From NCBI GenBank assembly GCA_023055355.1, contig JALJCS010000029.1:3472001-3536000 (forward strand): 64,000 nucleotides of DNA, in the 5' to 3' direction. Made by a program: the position numbers and the translations under genes. The DNA comes from Agelaius tricolor. Taxonomy: Eukaryota > Chordata > Aves > Passeriformes > Icteridae. Below are positions 34,616 to 45,866 of this stretch, in pieces. The notes under the pieces were generated by a model. It had not been told where the DNA came from and searched no databases. It was given only the letters and a program-made list of their open reading frames with translations. Every line of letters starts with the position of its first letter. The stretch's first letter is position 1.

Positions 34616-34648
<33 letters not shown>

Positions 34649-35025
34649 TATACCATCCATCCAGCACTGATATGAAACTTTCACCTGAAATCACAGCTAT
34701 TGAAAACTCCTCTTTTGAAAATACAAAGCGAATTCCCTGGATGCTGAACACGTTTGTTGCAAATGTGGTTCAAGCTCGTTTCTATTCAGGGCCCTTTTCA
34801 AAAATGTTGCCCACAAATCTGGAGGATCTCTTCTTCCTTGAGCCATCCCAACCCACTGTGAGGATTCAGCACAGTCCCAGATGATGCCTTGGGGCAGTTT
34901 AAACTCCACCTCTCTGCAGAGCTCTGCTCCTGTACTCATCCCTTTTAAGTCTTCAGGGAAGGATTTTTGGGATGCACACACCTTTTGAAGGTTTGTTGGT
35001 AAAAGGCTGAATTTCTCCCTAATTT
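33753..35025. other. Unassigned; 30-base T-tract
   Basis: A run of 30 T lies at 34618-34647. No repeat family or gene was recognised elsewhere. Confidence 0.5.
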
Positions 35026-35172
35026 CATAGAATCACAGAGTATTTTGGGCTGGAAGGGACCTTAAAGCTCATCTCATTCCACCCCCTGCCATGGCCAGCA
35101 GCACTTTCCACTATCCCACATTGTCCAAGCCCCGTCCAACCTGGCCTTGGACACTTTGGCCACATTCCAGGG
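35026..35172 (-). mobile_element. CR1 LINE 3' end, antisense
   Basis: Starts with the tip 'tcatagaatcacagagta' and continues 'gggctggaagggaccttaaa' and 'gtccaacctggccttgga'. Confidence 0.9.
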
Positions 35173-35779
35173 TCTGCATTTAATCTCCAGTTTTTCCCAG
35201 TTCCTGTTGCAGCAGAACAAACCAGCGTGTGGAGCAGGGCTCTTGTGTAAGAGCCCCAAAAGAGCAGCTCGGCCGACAAGGTTTCTCTCTGTGCTAATTT
35301 GAAATGAGGTGAGCGATGGCAAATTGAGTTTCAAGGGCAGCAGAGACAACTTGTCAATTTAGCCTGGGCTCCTCTCCGCCAGTGCAATCCTTGGGAGCTG
35401 GAGCTGAGGCTTGTTTACGGCAGTGGATATAATAGCTGCAATCCCCCAGGTAGATTAAGCAATTGCTTCATTTAGGACTCGCAAAACTCGATGACATTTT
35501 GAGGGATTTTTGTTGACCTTGCGAAGGACGAGTGCTGACTTCCCCTCGCTGCCCTCGTGGGTTTTTCTAATGACTCCAGAGGGAGAAACAGAGCTTGTCA
35601 GGGTGGGAATTGCCATGGGATTGGGTTTGTTGGGGAGGTGAGGGTCTCAGCTCTGTGTTCACACCACCCCTCTGTTGGGTTTTCATGGTTACATTCCTAG
35701 ATAGGGATGTGGCTCTTTCTGGAGTGATGTGTGAGCAGGTCCTGTGTTCTTGGTGGGCCTCAGTTTCTCCTCTGTAAAA
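35173..35779. other. Repeat-poor stretch
   Basis: 35350-35560 is motif-dense, CpG-retaining and repeat-free. No gene supported. Confidence 0.4.
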
Positions 35780-35884
35780 TCAGTCTAGTGGAAGGTATCC
35801 CTTGGAACAATATGAACTTTGAAGTCCTTCCCAACGCAAATCATTCAGGGATTCTATGATTCCTTGTTTAAAAAAAAAAAAAAA
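35780..35884 (+). mobile_element. CR1 LINE 3' tail with A-tract
   Basis: 'ctagtggaaggtatcccttg' to 'gggattctatgattcc', followed by an A-run at 35871-35884. Confidence 0.8.
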
Positions 35885-36304
35885 CAAAACACAAAATAAA
35901 ATGCAGAGATTTACTGGCAACACGTGTTGGGCAAAAGGAAGGAAAGATGATTTTCTCTTGTGGTACTATCCAAAGTCAAACAGGTGATTTGTAGCCCCAG
36001 ACTTAGCAGCAAAACACTTCAAACAGGTGATGTGGCACTGAGTGGGATGTGGAGGCACCAGGAGTTCTGGCAGTGCTGGAGCAGGTGATGCATTTTTGTC
36101 CTGTGGGTTTCCACACCTCTCCAGCTGCTGCATGCTGGAATGCCACCAGGCACAGGATCCACATCTCCAGGTGTCTGAAGCCCTCTGCAGACCTGGCAAT
36201 CCCAGCAATGGTGTGTCCAGCCCAGGAGGCAGCTGCTGGCACCTCTGGCTGCCCAGGGAAAGCTGGAAGGAGAGTTTTATCTGGGGCAGGAGACAAGATC
36301 AGGG
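35885..36304. other. Unassigned
   Basis: No feature recognised before the LTR. Confidence 0.4.
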
Positions 36305-36908
36305 TTCTCAGAATCCCTGCTGGTCAGAGTGACTCTGGGATACGTACAAGCCTCTTTTCCCAGCCCAGCAATTGAAGAAGGAGTCAGGATTCTTCTGTTT
36401 TTGTTCTCAAGGTTGTTTATTATTTCTTATCTATAAAATTCTTTCTCTGACCCACCGAGGTCTGTCTGGCAGAGTCGGGTTGAGGCACACTGGTGTTATC
36501 TTTTATACTAAAACCTCTGTGTACAATATTTACCATAACTTCCCAATACCTATCACCTATGTTAGACAGTGAGCTTCTACTCTAAACCAATCTAAAAATG
36601 CCAACATCACCCAGAAGATGGAGGCTGAAAAGAAGGAAAAAGGACAAGGCACACCCAAATTCTTCCATCTTGGGACCCCGAGCCCCCATTCTAAAAACCT
36701 CAAAAATCTGTTTTTCACCCTGTGACAAAATAACTATTATTCTACTTAAACTCTCGACTTGTAATTCTCCATATAAAGGTTGGTAATTGTTTTTCCATGG
36801 GTAAAGATCACAGTCACAGGGGTCTGGGGCTCTGTGCCAAGGTCTCTGAGCCCCCTGGGCAGGGGCTCGAGTCCTCCAGGGCAGCCAGAGGAATTTCCTG
36901 GGTTCCAA
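36305..36908 (-). mobile_element. Solo LTR, family 2 copy 3 (diverged)
   Basis: It aligns by eye with the antisense copy at 14203-14828 over its length: 'gaagaaggagtcagg', 'tctcaaggttgtttatt', 'aatacctatcacctatgtta' and 'ctttccatggg'-like end. The termini are eroded (ttctcag..., ...gggttccaata). Flanks tcaggg (36299-36304) and taaggg (36909-36914) are a possible degraded duplication. It is the oldest of the three copies. Confidence 0.8.
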
Positions 36909-37444
36909 TAAGGGTAAGGGGTGAATCACCTTCAGCAGGGGCCACGGTGGGATAAACGGGCAATGGCAACTCTCTGTTTGGCTGCTGAAACTCCTCAAGC
37001 AGAGAAAACCAATGGAAACTTCTGAACTATTAAGGAAAAACCCCACAACCTTGACAAGCTGAAAGCTTTGAAGGCAGGAGCGTGGCGGGTGCCATCCCTG
37101 CTCCCCGTCCCGCGGCTGATCCGTGTCTGTCGGCACTGGGAGTGTTCACAGCTGCATGCAGGACATGGGAAGTGCCTAATGACTGCTGCAGCTGGCGTAA
37201 TTCCTAAGTAGCTGTGGCATGTGGCTGCTGGGGAAAGGATTTGGGGACTGACAGGCTGTGAAAAGTGATAGAGGAGGGAAATGCCAGGGTGTAGGGAATT
37301 AAACACATGCACGGATTAAATGAGCTCGGGACTGACAAGCAGGACTGGCATTGCCTGAGCCTGGCTTGTGATCATGAGGGCAGCAATGGTGTTTTGGGGT
37401 GCAAAATGGGTGGAAAATGGGTGAGGAGGGAGCAAGCCCTGGTT
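36909..37444. other. Unassigned
   Basis: No feature recognised. Confidence 0.4.
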
Positions 37445-38172
37445 CACGCCACCCTCATCGTTCCATGATTCTTCCTGGGGTTTCGTGGCTGTTTCAGAGG
37501 TTTCCATGTGAAACAGGGATTCCCCAGCTGCCTGCTGCAGGTGTTGAAGGCATTTGGGGCAGGAAGAAGCAGGATCTATCCCCCCAGCCTTTGCACTCCA
37601 CGCCATCCTCATTCCATGATGCTTCCTCAGATTTCTTGGATGTTCCAGAGGTTTCCATGTGAAACAGGGATATTGTGTTTGCGGGGCCCCACGTGGCAGG
37701 GAGGAATGATGAATCTGACTCCATGTTCTTAGAAGGCGAATTTATTATTTTAAGATACTATATTATATAAAGAATACTATACTAAACTATACTGAAGAAT
37801 ACAGAAAGGATCCTTACAGAAGGCTAAAAAGATAATAATGAAAACTTGTGACTCTCTCCAGAGTCCCGACACAACTTGGCCCTGATTGGCCAAGGAGTTA
37901 AAACAATTCACATGAAACCAATGAAACAATCACCTGTGGGTAAACAATGTCCAACCACATTCCAAAGCAGCAAAACACAGGAGAAGCAAGTGAGATAAGA
38001 ATTGTTTTCCTTTTTCTCTGAGGCTTCTCAACTTCCCAGGAGAAAATCCTGGGCAAAGGGATTTTTCCAGAAAATGTGACTGTGACACAGGGATGACTCA
38101 GCTGCCTGCTGCAGGTGCTGAGGGTATTTGGGGTAGGAAAATGCAGGATCCACCCCCCAGCCTTTGCACTCA
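37445..38172 (+). repeat. 154-bp tandem duplication, second copy split by LTR
   Basis: Unit 1 (37445-37598) and unit 2 (from 37599) share 'cacgcca(c/t)cctcat', 'agaggtttccatgtgaaaca', 'cagctgcctgctgcagg' and 'cccagcctttgcactc'. Unit 2 is broken after 'gaaacagggat' by an LTR and resumes at 38088 to about 38172. Confidence 0.88.
37674..38087 (-). mobile_element. Solo LTR, family 6 (relative of family 1)
   Basis: About 414 bp, from TGTGTTTGCGGGG to GTGACTGTGACA on the + strand. It shares the family 1 layout: 'tgaatctgactccatgttct' then an antisense AATAAA region, a 'gattggcca' block, and 'gaggcttctcaacttcccag'. Overall sequence is clearly distinct. CAGGGAT occurs on both sides (37665-37671 and 38088-38094), but the left copy is separated by two bases from the LTR tip. 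Confidence 0.82.
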
Positions 38173-39567
38173 GGGTTGTCTCGCCACTTTTTTGGGGAGA
38201 ATCTCTAAGCCCCTTTCCCTGCCCATCCTGGCAATGCTCTGTCCTTTCCACACACTCACATCCCTTCCCTGGGTTTTCATTATGGTGATTAGGGAATGAA
38301 AATTATTTTCAATATTTTTTTTAAACCGAATGATGAACTGATGAGCTGCTTTTGCTCCTGCCATATTGCCAAGTGCCTTAATAGTCCTATTTCCTATCCA
38401 AATACACTTCATAAGTCATTGCTCAGATGGTCAATGAGCAACAGCCTCTGTAACTATTCCTGATTCTGCAGTGAGAGCGAGGAACCAGGTTGTGGAAGCC
38501 CAATGAAAGGAATTATTGGTGTTTTGGAATGGAAAGAAACACCTGGCAAGGTCTGTGTAGTTTAGAAGAATATTATGGGGTTGAGGTGACACATTAGCAT
38601 CAGGATTCAAACAGAATTGGGCTCCTCCAGACTGCATGTCCTTGGATCACTTGTTTTTATTCCTTTTATCTCTGCTGGCAACATGGGAGCACCAGGGAAC
38701 CCAGCAGCAAACAAGGAGAAGCTTGAGAGCTCCAAAGGTATGAACTCAAATTCATATTTTGAGGCAGGACACTGCTCTGGGCCCTTGGGATTGATCCCCA
38801 GTACTGGAAAAACTTACTGGCTTCAACAGGCTGGAGCTTGGTTTGCTCCAGGATTCCTGGGTGCTCCAAAAAGTGAGTGGGAGCCCAATCTGGTTCTTAA
38901 CCTGCAGGAGAGGGCCTTAGATGGATTTGCTCTCAGCTGGAAAAGGCTTTTTCCATCCCTCTGGGGTCATCAAGGTGGTGAGGAAAGAAATTATATCAAT
39001 AGTCCGAAGAAAAATAAAGCCAGAACCTAAGAGAAGTCAAAAGCATCTTAATAAAGAGTAAAGTGCTGGAATAAATATTATTAGAGTATCTTCAGCAGCA
39101 ATAAAAGTATTAATTTGCCATTGCAGGAGGGAAAAAATAACAGCCAACAAAGTGTTTATGCTCAAAACTGCTGCCAAGGATTGCTTTACAGCCAATGCAT
39201 TCTGTTTGACTGGGATTTGCCTTTCCCCCTCCCTTTTCCCCCTCGTGGAGCTGCCTGTGTGGCTGTAGGTGATTGTGAAGCTCTGATCTATTGGTAGGGT
39301 ATCCCTCAAACATTCACATGCAGCTCCCCAGGGCTCCACAACTTGTGATTTTACTTTATTCTCCTTATTTTTTTCTACATTTTTTTATTCCCACCATGAA
39401 GAAACTGCTTTGCCAGTGGCTGCTCTGAGAGGGTTTTACACACCAGACTGGCAACATCTGATGTATGGCCACATTTGGAGCCACAGACGACACCAGCCTT
39501 AATAACATTCCTCTTTCCAGAGTGCTTCCTGTTAAATATTCATGAGATGATGCAAGAGCCACCATCC
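38173..39567. other. Unassigned, AT-richer
   Basis: No element or exon recognised over 1.4 kb. Confidence 0.4.
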
Positions 39568-40420
39568 TGTGGGAGAATGGGGTAGGATGGGAGGGACAGA
39601 GACCAGAGATCTCTGCAGCCAGGTCCTGGAACTTGTGGGTTATTGCAAAGGGCCTGGGTGCAGGGCCCTGCTGGGAGCTGCCAGGCACAGCTCAGAGCAG
39701 CCCCAAAGGAGCCCCAAAGAGGAGCCCCAAAGAGGTGGGAAGTTCCCATTACAATACAATAAATCTTCTTCTGTGCTGAATATTGTGAGAGACAACTGCT
39801 CACTTTGGAAATTTAAAGAGGTTTATTAAACCTTGAAAAAAATCCAACAAAGGACTACACAAGGGAGAAGCTGCAGCGCTGGGAGCTGCCCCTCATGCAC
39901 AGCACATGGCCAGTTCATGTCCAAGATGGGTGCTCAGGCTTTTATACCCTGGGGTTGCATCAGCCAGCCCTGGCCCCTCCCAAGGTCTGTCACTCAGCTC
40001 TTCTGTGCCATTTATCAGTGCAAACTGCTTTCTTGTCACTGCATTGGAGCTCAGGTGTTGCCATGCCCACCCCCTGAGCACCCCAAGCTTTTCCATTCCC
40101 ACCTGCCCAGGTAAGGGACACCTGTGCAGCTTCTTTGTACCTGTCCTGGACAGCCCAGGCTGTCTGAGGGCAGCAATACAGGGGGGAAAGGAACCATGGG
40201 GAGAACAGAGGCCATCTAAACTGCAATAACATAACTGTACATCACTAAAGCTTGTCTTAATATTCACACAATAGTTATCCCTTAATTGTGAGAGCCAATC
40301 ATCTCATTATCCATCTAGAACAATATTCTAATTCTCACTAACCAATCTAGTACAAAATACAAATCCTACAGCATTTCCATACAGCCTATAAGAATCACTA
40401 CATTACCATCCTGTGTTACA
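39568..40420 (-). mobile_element. 3' LTR of family 3 ERV, copy 2, with nested LTR
   Basis: Antisense counterpart of 2537-2892: starts TGTGGGAGAATGGGG and ends ATCCTGTGTTACA on the + strand. Without the nested 539-bp insertion it is about 310 bp. The pyrimidine tract is nearly absent here. Beyond 40420 the internal remnant follows, in the order expected for a 3' LTR. Confidence 0.8.
39784..40322 (-). mobile_element. Nested LTR, family 7 (ERV1-like)
   Basis: 539 bp, TGTGAGAGACAAC...TAGAACA on the + strand; flanked by ATAT at 39780-39783 and 40323-40326. Removing it rejoins 'gaatattctaattctcacta', which matches the unbroken copy at about 2615-2635. In antisense it has 'ggtataaaag' and 'ggtttaataaacc', that is a promoter and polyadenylation signal. 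The 4-base duplication suggests an ERV1-type element; a 6-base AATATT reading is possible. Confidence 0.85.
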
Positions 40421-40847
40421 TTTTAAACCCTAAAAACTCCTCTTTGGGCCCCTTCTGCCAAGCTGTAGGGTCTGCTCTGAGTCTTGGGCCTGTCTGCAAG
40501 CAGAGGGTGTTGTTCCATCAAAAGGGGATCACCTTCAGCAGCCACACCATTGTTTTCCAGTTGTTCAGTAACTGAGGGATCTCAAAGCTTGCTTTCATTT
40601 CAATCTCGCTTATAGTTTCCATATTCTCAAAATCTTTTGCCAGACAATCACATTGATAAGGCTTTCCTGTTTCATCTTCCACAACACCATCATCAGTGAG
40701 CATCCCTTCTCCCCGTGGTTTGATGGGCTCACTTTTGGAAAGGCAGGTGGGCACCTTCCCCTTATTATTCCAAAACAGCTCCCAGCTGGCCAAGCCTCGA
40801 CCTGCCCTCACTGATTGTGTTTTCAGTGGATGGATGTTGGGCATCAC
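40421..40847 (-). pseudogene. ERV internal 3' remnant, family 3 copy 2
   Basis: A 110-codon frame on the minus strand (40518-40847) shares a C-terminal block with the frame at 2247-2534, including FENxE and KASFEIPQLLNNWKTMVW. It then ends after a one-base difference relative to the other copy. Its N-terminal half has no counterpart at 2.2 kb because that copy is truncated. The retroviral gene of origin is not recognised. Confidence 0.6.
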
Positions 40848-41087
40848 GGATTTACTCAGGGCAGGGGACGGTGTATGGAGTCAGAGGGATGTGCTTTTTG
40901 AGTCTTCTTAACTGCTCCAGTGTGGCTTCAGTCCAGAGATAGGATTTTTGTGGCTGTGCAGGGGATGGAGGATTGTGGCAAGCATTGAGTGGGAAGAGTT
41001 GGAGAGAGAAAAGGTCCTGTGCTGAGAAGCTTTTTCTGCCTCTGAATAAATTCTCAATTTAGAGTCAAACTCTTTGTCTTGATGCCT

Positions 41088-41520
41088 TGTTGGGACTACC
41101 CAAAACCAGAGGCCAGACAAAATGAAGGGAATAAAAAGCAATTCTGTTTATTGAAAGCCCTTCAGGTACATTTAGGGCAGATAAAGCCCCCCAGGGGCTA
41201 CAGTAAAAAAATGGTCATGGGTTTTCACACTTTGATAAGTTTGGTCCATTTGCATTTTGGGGGTGAATCTGCCAATTCCAGCTTCAGCTGATGAAGTCAT
41301 TGACCCCAAGTTTGCTGCCCCCAACTCCCTTTTGTTCCCATCTCAGGGCCTGAGGCAGTGAGGTGTCCTTGATTGCCAGGCCTGGAGAGGAATTGTTGTG
41401 TCTGCCCCAAATGGGGAAGCAGCAGCTCCCACTGCGTGTGGAGTTTAGAGTTACACACTAAAGAACTGCAGGGCTACAAATAGATGGAAAACATAACAGC
41501 TAAACTCCTAAGGCATCACT
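41088..41520 (-). mobile_element. LTR-like element, antisense
   Basis: Begins 'tgttgggactacccaaaacc' and carries an antisense AATAAA region ('ctgtttattgaaagccc'), followed by 'gggcagataaagccccccag'. It resembles a bird LTR from recollection. The far end and a target duplication were not found. AATAAA at about 41045 just outside may mark a second, sense LTR end. Confidence 0.45.
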
Positions 41521-42117
41521 CTTACCTTACTTAGCCCCTGCCATCCCTCTGGGAGGTCTCCGAGGCTTTTCCCACCTCTGGTTCCTCCCTTAAGTTTTTT
41601 CAAGTCTCAGAACACCACTTAGGTGCTGCCAGAGAGTGGCTGCAGGGGACAGAGGTGGCTTTTCTCCGCCCAAGGGGAGGATGAAAGCGCCGTTGCCGCT
41701 GGCTAATGATGTCTTTCCTTTCCTTTGGTTTGGGAGGGTTTGTTCCCAGAGCCGCTCCGCGCTGGGAATGTATCACTGCTGGCAATTCCAGCGTTACTCA
41801 CACGCAGCAGCATTAAAGCAGATATTATATCCCAAGGGGAGATGGTCTAAACTCAACATTTCCAATTGTTTTAAAGTCCTCTGATTTTATCCGAGAGATA
41901 ACGATCTACAAATTGCACTCATCATCTCTGAAAGCGGCTTTTCCTGGAATGTCGTCTCTGCCACGGAATTGCTTTAATAGCAGAACTAGCTCTGATTTGC
42001 ATCTCCACCATTAGGTTTGGAGGCTTTTTAGGGAGTAGGCGACTTCCCCCATTTCCTTGCAAAGAGGGGCGGAAGGACAGAGCTCCAGTCTGCCAGGGGT
42101 GCTGTGGGAGCTGTCCT
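41521..42117. other. Repeat-poor stretch
   Basis: 41740-42030 is repeat-free with retained CpGs and AT-rich motifs ('gagagataacgatctacaaa'), possibly conserved. No gene supported. Confidence 0.4.
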
Positions 42118-42875
42118 GGGATGTTCCTGGGGCACCAGGCAGCCTGGGATGCTGCTGGGGCACCAGGATGCTGTTGGAGCACCAGGTTTTCCATCTCAGA
42201 GCCCCTGGGATATTCCTGGAGCCCTGAGATGCTCCTGGGGCACCAGGCTGTCTGGAATGCTGCTTGGGCACCAGGATGCTGTTGGAGCACCAGGTTGTCC
42301 ATCTCAGAGCCTCTGGGATGTTCCTGGAGCCCTGAGATGCTCCTGGAGCCCTAGGATGTTCCTGGAGCCCTGGGATGTTCCTGGAGCCCTGGGATGTTCC
42401 TGGAGCCCTGGTATGGTTCTGGAGCCCTGGGATGTTCCTGGGGCACCAGGCTGTCTGGAATGCTGCTTGGGCACCAGGATGCTGTTGGAGCACCAGGTTG
42501 TCCATCTCAGAGCCTCTGGGATGTTCCTGGAGCCCTGAGATGCTCCTGGAGCCCTAGGATGTTCCTGGAGCCCTGGGATGTTCCTGGAGCCCTGGGATGT
42601 TCCTGGAGCCCTGGTATGGTTCTGGAGCCCTGGGATGTTTCCAGAGCCCTGGGATGGTTCTGGAGCCCTGGGATGTTTCCAGAGCCCTGAGATGTTCCTG
42701 GAGCCCTGGGATGTTCCTGGAGCCCTGGGATGTTCCTGGAGCCCTGAGATGCTCCTGGAGCCCTGGGATGTTCCTGGAGCCCTGGGATGTTCCTGGAGCC
42801 CTGGGATGTTCCTGGAGCCCTGAAATGTTCCTGGAGCCCTGGGATGGTTCTGGAGCCCTGGGATGTTCCTGGAGC
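42118..42875 (+). repeat. 19-bp minisatellite with 203-bp higher-order unit
   Basis: The basic unit is 'gatgttcctggagccctgg' with variants 'gatgctcctgg' and 'atggttctgg'. The left third includes 'gcaccagg' variants. A 203-bp block starting 'ggcaccaggctgtctggaat' at 42239 repeats at 42442 nearly unchanged. All frames through it lack stops over long distances, giving spurious 98-164-codon frames on both strands. Confidence 0.95.
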
Positions 42876-43110
42876 ACCAGGCTGCCTTGAGGTGCGTTGC
42901 CGCTTGTCAGAGGTGCCAGATAAGCTCCTGAAAGCCGTGTGTGAAATCTCACAGAGCAGCTTTAACTCCTTCCAGTGCCACCTTTGGAATTCTTAACCTC
43001 AGCAAGGGGCTTTTGGCTGAGTTTCCAGCCAGTGTTGCCTCATTTCTGCTTCATCCTGGGAAGGCTGAGTGGATGTGGACATGTTTGTAGCCTCCAATTC
43101 AGCACAGAGC

Positions 43111-43496
43111 TGTGATGGTGTTCACAGGGGTCTGAGGATGAGGGAAGAGACGAGGATCTGACTCCATGTTTCAGAAGGCTGATTTATTATTTTATGATAT
43201 ATATTATATTAAAACTATACTAAAAGAATAGAAGAAAGGATTTCATCAGAAGGCTGGCTAAGAATAGAAAAGGAAAGAATGGTAACAAAGGCTTGTGACT
43301 GACCAAGACAGTCTGAGCCAGCTGACTGTGATTGGCCATTAATTAGAAACAACCACATGAGCCCAATCCCAGATGCACCTGTTGCATTCCACAGCAGCAG
43401 ATAATCATTCATTACATTTTGTTCCTGAGGCCTCTCAGCTTCTCAGGAGAAAAAATGCTAAGGAAAGGATTTTTCATAAAAGATATCATGGCTACA
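43111..43496 (-). mobile_element. Solo LTR, family 1 copy E
   Basis: 386 bp, TGTGATGGTGTTCACA to ATCATGGCTACA on the + strand, with a perfect 6-bp duplication CAGAGC at 43105-43110 and 43497-43502. Its sense 5' tip TGTAGCCATGATATC matches copy A at 307. Confidence 0.93.
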
Positions 43497-45866
43497 CAGA
43501 GCAATAACACCCATGCCTGGAATGCTCCTTACTCCAGTAACATCCACTCAGTGATAGGGAAAGAGCTCCAAAGCTGCTCAGAGGGGCAGAGCAGGGGCTC
43601 TGTACAACAAGCCAAGGTGCCTTGAATAAAGAAATTAGATTATAGCAAGGAGGCTTTTAGGGGAGATAAATTGGGGTGATTCTTCAGCTTCCTGTTCACT
43701 ACCTATTTATTCAGGCAATTGGGTGGGTCATAACAATTTACAGGGAGTGCTGGATGTGGGGTTGTGCTGCCATCCCGTTATCTCTCCCTCATGGCCAGCA
43801 GAAGTGGTCCCTGAGGATTGCCTGTGCTCAGAGCAGATGCACAAATGCAGCCAGGGCTGTGCATTCCCAGCTCGTGGTGTGTTTAATGTGAAATCATGGC
43901 TTTAATCTCCACAGAGGAAGTTTTTAACCCTTATAAGAGAGAACAAGGCAGCTGCAAGGAAAAGGGAGCAAGTTTTTATGTACTCCCATGTTTTTTCTAA
44001 TTATCTGAGGACATTTGGGGCACAGAAGATTGGTGTCTGTGTATTTATTAATTTCCTTGGTGTATCCATATGGATGGTGCCTGCTGTGTGTGATGCACAG
44101 GCAGCTCAGCGCCGTGGGGCTGACTGTGCTTGAAGCCTCCTTCACTTCCCAATGTTTATATTCCCATGCCAGGGGCACATTAGGAAAGTCTGGGCGGGTG
44201 AAGAGGGAGATGGGGATGAAGGACCAAGCCCTGAGGGTGAATGATTTGGCAGGACACTGGTACTGGAAATGTCACCCTGCTTGAAACCACCCCAGCTGCT
44301 GGCGGGTGAGCCCCCAGGATGAGCGTGCTGGTCTGGAAATGGGACACATAATATTCCTAATAATTTCACAGGCAGCTCTGTTCGTTTCTGAAGTTAGAGG
44401 AGCCACTTGTGCTATTCTGCCTGGCTCTCTTTATGGTATAATCTCCCATTGAGATTCCAGGCACAGCTCCGCTAATTAAAATGATGAATGCCGGAGGAAG
44501 GCTTTGGGTTTCGGGTTGGGTTTTTTAATTTTTTTTTTTTTTTTCCTTCATCCTTCTTCTGGTGGGTCTCACTGGTATCTGCACACACAGAGGCTGCTTC
44601 AGGCAGGGGATATTTGCTCACTGGATGAGTAGCCAGCACAGATAGAAACGCTCCCATACCCACACACAAACAGAGGCTCCGAGATCCCGAAGCCACGCGG
44701 CTCCTGCCAGCCTGGGAATCGTGTCAGCTCACGTGGCACTCACAGCACCTTTGGAGCCATCCCTCAGCAGCCATCCCACCTCCAAGGAGGGTGCTGAGCT
44801 CTGGGCTGAGCTGCTTTCCTGGGGCTCAGTGAGCTGCAGCTCTCCTGCTCTCGCTTGGCGTGGAGGGCTTTAGGGGCTGCTGGACATCCTGGGGATCCAG
44901 GAGGGATTTGGCATCCAGAGGGGCACTTCTCCAGCGCTGCTCCATGCTCCCTGGAGTATTTTAAAGAGCTGCCGTGCTGCTCCCTACTGGCAGCCACATA
45001 TTGGTGACATTCATTTGCACAAAAATAGCTGGAGCTAAAACTTTGCTCATTCCAACCCCCGGGGCAGAAATCAAGGACTGTGGGGATCCTTTACCTTCCC
45101 AAAACACCACCGGGGGGCTGATTTCAGCTGCCCACCAACATTTTTCTACTCTAAATGTCTTGTGGTTTAATTAATAGGAAGAGATGCTAAATTAAGAGAT
45201 CTGATGGGCTCTCTTCTCCTGTAATTAAAGCCTTGTTTTGGAGTAGAGGCACTCGAGAGCAGCGTTTCCATGCGATGGCAAGATCAGGGAGCAGATGTGT
45301 TCTCTGGTGGGCTGTGAGGGAAGGGAATGAATGAGCAGAAACACACCAGGAGGGTCCGTGGGGGGGATTTGAAATGTCTGTGTTTGGCTGTCACCAAAGC
45401 AGAGCTGCAAAGAGCAGCTGTGAGGTGCACACCCATGTGCTGACATGAGCTTGAGCAGGGAGGCTTCATGGGGGAAGGGGCAATCTGGAGGAAGCAGGAT
45501 TAATTTCCTTGGGATTTTTCTTTTTTCTTTCCCTTCTCAAATCCTCCCTGTGGCTGTGAAGAAGAGGATGGAAACCATGGGAGGGTTGGATGTGTCCTTG
45601 AGAGTTACACACATAGGAGGCTGCCACATTCCCATGTCCCAGCTGGGATGTGGGGCTTGCTGAGTCAGCCCCAAGGTGGCTCTTGTCCCAGCACTGGCTC
45701 TCAGCTGGATATCATCCCATGTCCCACATCAGAGCCAACCCTGGGGCTTTGCCCACCCTGGAAAAGCTTTGCCTTCAGCTCCTCACTTCCCCAGGGTGAC
45801 AAGGGCTGGAGGAGTTTGCTGGTTTAAGAGTAAAATGAGGAAAAACTCCATACCTGAGCCAAAGCG
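43497..45866. other. 2.4-kb unassigned stretch
   Basis: A T-rich tract at 44521-44545. 44985-45240 is AT-rich and repeat-free. No exon or element recognised. Confidence 0.4.

Noticed and set aside
34618..34647. T-run as antisense poly(A) tail of a processed pseudogene
   Set aside because: Neither flank resembles a spliced gene copy, and no target duplication was seen.
42011..42952. Frames of 98-164 codons on both strands with collagen-like or tryptophan-rich repeats
   Set aside because: Products of the 19-bp array; frames change across units.
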